The notes beneath the pieces were generated by a model. The model had not been told where the DNA came from and did not search any database. It saw only the letters and a program-made list of their open reading frames with translations. From an uncultured Clostridia bacterium (lineage in GTDB: Bacteria > Bacillota > Clostridia > Oscillospirales > Ruminococcaceae), in assembly GCA_944385925.1 (NCBI GenBank), contig CALWZE010000041.1:33213-97212 (forward strand): a stretch of DNA of 64,000 nt, read 5' to 3'. Made by a program: the position numbers and the translations under genes. Below, piece by piece: positions 62,327 to 64,000 of this stretch (the stretch's first letter is position 1; every line of letters begins with the position of its first letter).

Positions 62327-63268
62327 TTAAGCCAGCTCTTTGATGAGCTTGGAAATGGTTTCGACCGACTGCGGGTGCCGGAGGATGACCGCGTTGGAGC
62401 CGGAAGCGAGACAGGCGGCCGCGGTAACGACCTCCATATCCACGCCGCGGGTCTCGCGGCTGCCCCATTCAGGCATGTCCTCTTCGGACGCCATCGATTC
62501 CTTGACCGACCAGGTTTCGGTCGAAACAGGGGTGACAACCGGCATCTGGAGCATCGCGTCGTTCTGGGACAGCGCAGCAGCTTTGACGCGGTCCATGGTG
62601 GACGCAACATACTCATAGCCATAGCCCGCCGCAGCAGAACCGAGGTTCATGACGACGTTTGCGCTCGCAACGCCCAGCTGGGTGATCAGCACGTTGAGCT
62701 GTTTTGCAAGGTTGATGTCAACCGCGGACTCAGCACCGACCTTCTGGCCATAAGCGAGGCCTGCGGAAGCAGCGACTGTCTTGTAGTCCTCTTCGCGGGC
62801 GGACAGGACCAGGATGTTCTTGCCCTGCAGAGCGTCGGCAACAGCGGTGAAGATCTGCGCGTCCTTCTCGACGTTCTTGCAGCCCATGAAGACCAGCGGC
62901 ATATCAGTCGCTTCAGCGACCTCTTTTGCGACCTTGACACAATCCTCGACCGAGGTGTTCTCGCCGTTGGGGTCGGCAGACTCGAAGCGGATCGCGAGGA
63001 AGTCGGCGCCCGGCATGGTCGCGGCTTTCTTTGCGCGCTCGGCGACGGTATTGCAGCCTTCGTAGAAAGCCTTGATGCCCTCGACTTCGTTCTCAACGCC
63101 TGCATCCGAGATCTCTACGCCGATTTTCGGCAGATTCTCAATGGGCGCGTCGAACGTGTAGAAAGGCAGAACGTTCTCACCGCCGATGGCGATTTTCTTG
63201 TCGCCAACGCCAAGCTCGACCGTATTGATCTTGGCATTGAACACCTGTGGTTTGTTGGTAAACGGCAT
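62327..63268 (-). CDS. acsD: Corrinoid/iron-sulfur protein small subunit (delta)
   Basis: TIM-barrel partner of AcsC that helps hold the corrinoid cofactor. The 313-residue sequence shows the delta-subunit features: VELGVGDKKIAIGGENVLPFYTFD near the N-terminus (read in overlapping parts), ADFLAIRFESADPNGEN, PLVFMGCKNVEKDA and NVVMNLGSAAAGYGYEYVAST in parts. GAGGGGAA precedes the ATG. It follows cooC and precedes acsC in the cluster. Confidence 0.96.
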   Translation of the reverse strand: MPFTNKPQVFNAKINTVELGVGDKKIAIGGENVLPFYTFDAPIENLPKIGVEISDAGVENEVEGIKAFYEGCNTVAERAKKAATMPGADFLAIRFESADPNGENTSVEDCVKVAKEVAEATDMPLVFMGCKNVEKDAQIFTAVADALQGKNILVLSAREEDYKTVAASAGLAYGQKVGAESAVDINLAKQLNVLITQLGVASANVVMNLGSAAAGYGYEYVASTMDRVKAAALSQNDAMLQMPVVTPVSTETWSVKESMASEEDMPEWGSRETRGVDMEVVTAAACLASGSNAVILRHPQSVETISKLIKELA

Positions 63269-63369
63269 TTTACCATTCCCCTCTTTCTTTAAGATACTGT
63301 TTGTGTTTATGTTTATTGACTAAACAACGAAATTAAGTACGGCCGTTTCCGGCCCAGAATCCCTGTTCC

Positions 63370-64000
63370 TTACAGGCCCAGTTCCTTGAGTATTTTTGCA
63401 AGCGCCTGCTTGCTGGGCGCGCTTTCCGGCACGTGCGCCGTCGGCTTGCCCTCGCAGTCCCAGTCGTAAATGGTCTTGTCCTGCGGGATTACGCCGGCAA
63501 GATCCAGCCCATATTTTTCAATTTCCTCGCGGACGCCATCATTCAATACACCATCCGGTGCGCGGTTGACAATCAACTTCATGACGCCCGGTTTCAAGTT
63601 GAGTTCCTCCACCATTTCCGCAATCCGGCCAACCGCCTGGATGCCGCGGCGGGAACAATCGCTGACCAGCAGCAGGATATCCACCTTGGGCAGGGTGCCG
63701 CGCGCGATATGCTCGAGGCCCGCTTCATTATCAATCACCATATAATCGTAGTGCCCTACGTATTTCTGAATCTGCGTTTGCAGCAGGCCGTTCACATAGC
63801 AGTAGCAGCCCTTGCCCTGGGTACGGCCCATGACCAGCAGGTCATAGTCGTCAGCCTCGGTGAGGGCGTCGCTAAACTGCATTTCAGCGTAGTCCGCTTT
63901 GCTCATTCCCGGAGGGATGGGGCTTTTGGCTGCCATTTCCGCCTGGGCGATCTCTTCACGGATCTCACCCAGCGTATTCTGGACCTCCACGCCCAGCACC
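63370..64000 (-). CDS. cooC: CooC/AcsF nickel-insertion ATPase, C-terminal part
   Basis: MinD/ParA-type ATPase that helps insert nickel into CODH/ACS. About 210 C-terminal residues are inside the window, with DYDLLVMGRTQGKGCYCYVN (read in parts), YDYMVIDNEAGLEHIARG and LLLVSDCSRRGIQAVGRI, all characteristic. The N-terminal P-loop lies beyond the right edge, so the first visible GTG is probably internal. Gene order suggests that acsA may follow outside the window. Confidence 0.93.
   Translation of the reverse strand, partial: VLGVEVQNTLGEIREEIAQAEMAAKSPIPPGMSKADYAEMQFSDALTEADDYDLLVMGRTQGKGCYCYVNGLLQTQIQKYVGHYDYMVIDNEAGLEHIARGTLPKVDILLLVSDCSRRGIQAVGRIAEMVEELNLKPGVMKLIVNRAPDGVLNDGVREEIEKYGLDLAGVIPQDKTIYDWDCEGKPTAHVPESAPSKQALAKILKELGL

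Overview
The window looks like a chromosomal segment of an anaerobic, endospore-forming, Gram-positive member of the Clostridia, possibly an Oscillospirales-type lineage with acetogen-style one-carbon metabolism. The sporulation genes spoVAC and spoVAD, a YtvI/AI-2E-type permease, a class B sortase, Gram-positive Shine-Dalgarno sites and a CODH/acetyl-CoA synthase cluster point this way. The genus is not resolvable from sequence alone. I saw no rRNA, tRNA, CRISPR array, prophage or insertion sequence.

Layout. 1-6.5 kb: possible Fic N-terminus, MscS channel, sortase B, PP2C phosphatase with an acidic repeat tail, and a GGDEF/EAL protein. 6.5-14.1 kb: cold-shock protein with a clear promoter, two U32 hydroxylation-type proteins, YitT, an MFS carrier and a UPF0316 protein. 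14.5-19.1 kb: RND exporter with a large coiled-coil insertion and its TetR regulator, with a palindromic operator just downstream of the promoter. 19.5-27.4 kb: Na/Pi cotransporter-PhoU, AI-2E-type permease, a membrane-anchored PHP-like protein, spoVAD and spoVAC. 27.5-29.7 kb: WYL regulator, then a cobalamin riboswitch and cob(I)alamin adenosyltransferase. 30.4-33.2 kb: DUF1576 membrane protein and a cation/proton antiporter that appears to be controlled by a fluoride riboswitch.

33.4-44 kb holds an unusual catabolic operon. A divergent IclR regulator faces two paralogous HExxPGH metallohydrolases, a complete Liv-type ABC importer (livKHMGF), a KDPG aldolase fused to a VOC domain, and a KDG kinase, closed by one strong terminator. 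This reads as uptake, hydrolysis and 2-keto-3-deoxy sugar-acid catabolism of an unidentified compound. 44.2-50 kb is the arginine deiminase pathway (arcA, arcB, arcC) with a DMT permease and a divergent AraC regulator carrying two AraC-type DNA-binding domains.

50-64 kb is the Wood-Ljungdahl region, all on the minus strand: folD, fchA, fhs and folC (methyl branch), then DUF3786, acsV (RACo), acsB, acsE, acsC, acsD and the C-terminal part of cooC at the window edge. The carbon monoxide dehydrogenase gene acsA and methylene-THF reductase are not in the window. The corrinoid adenosyltransferase under B12 control fits a cell that handles corrinoids. Several cistrons here and in the liv operon are separated by very stable stem-loops without U-tracts, which probably set transcript ratios.
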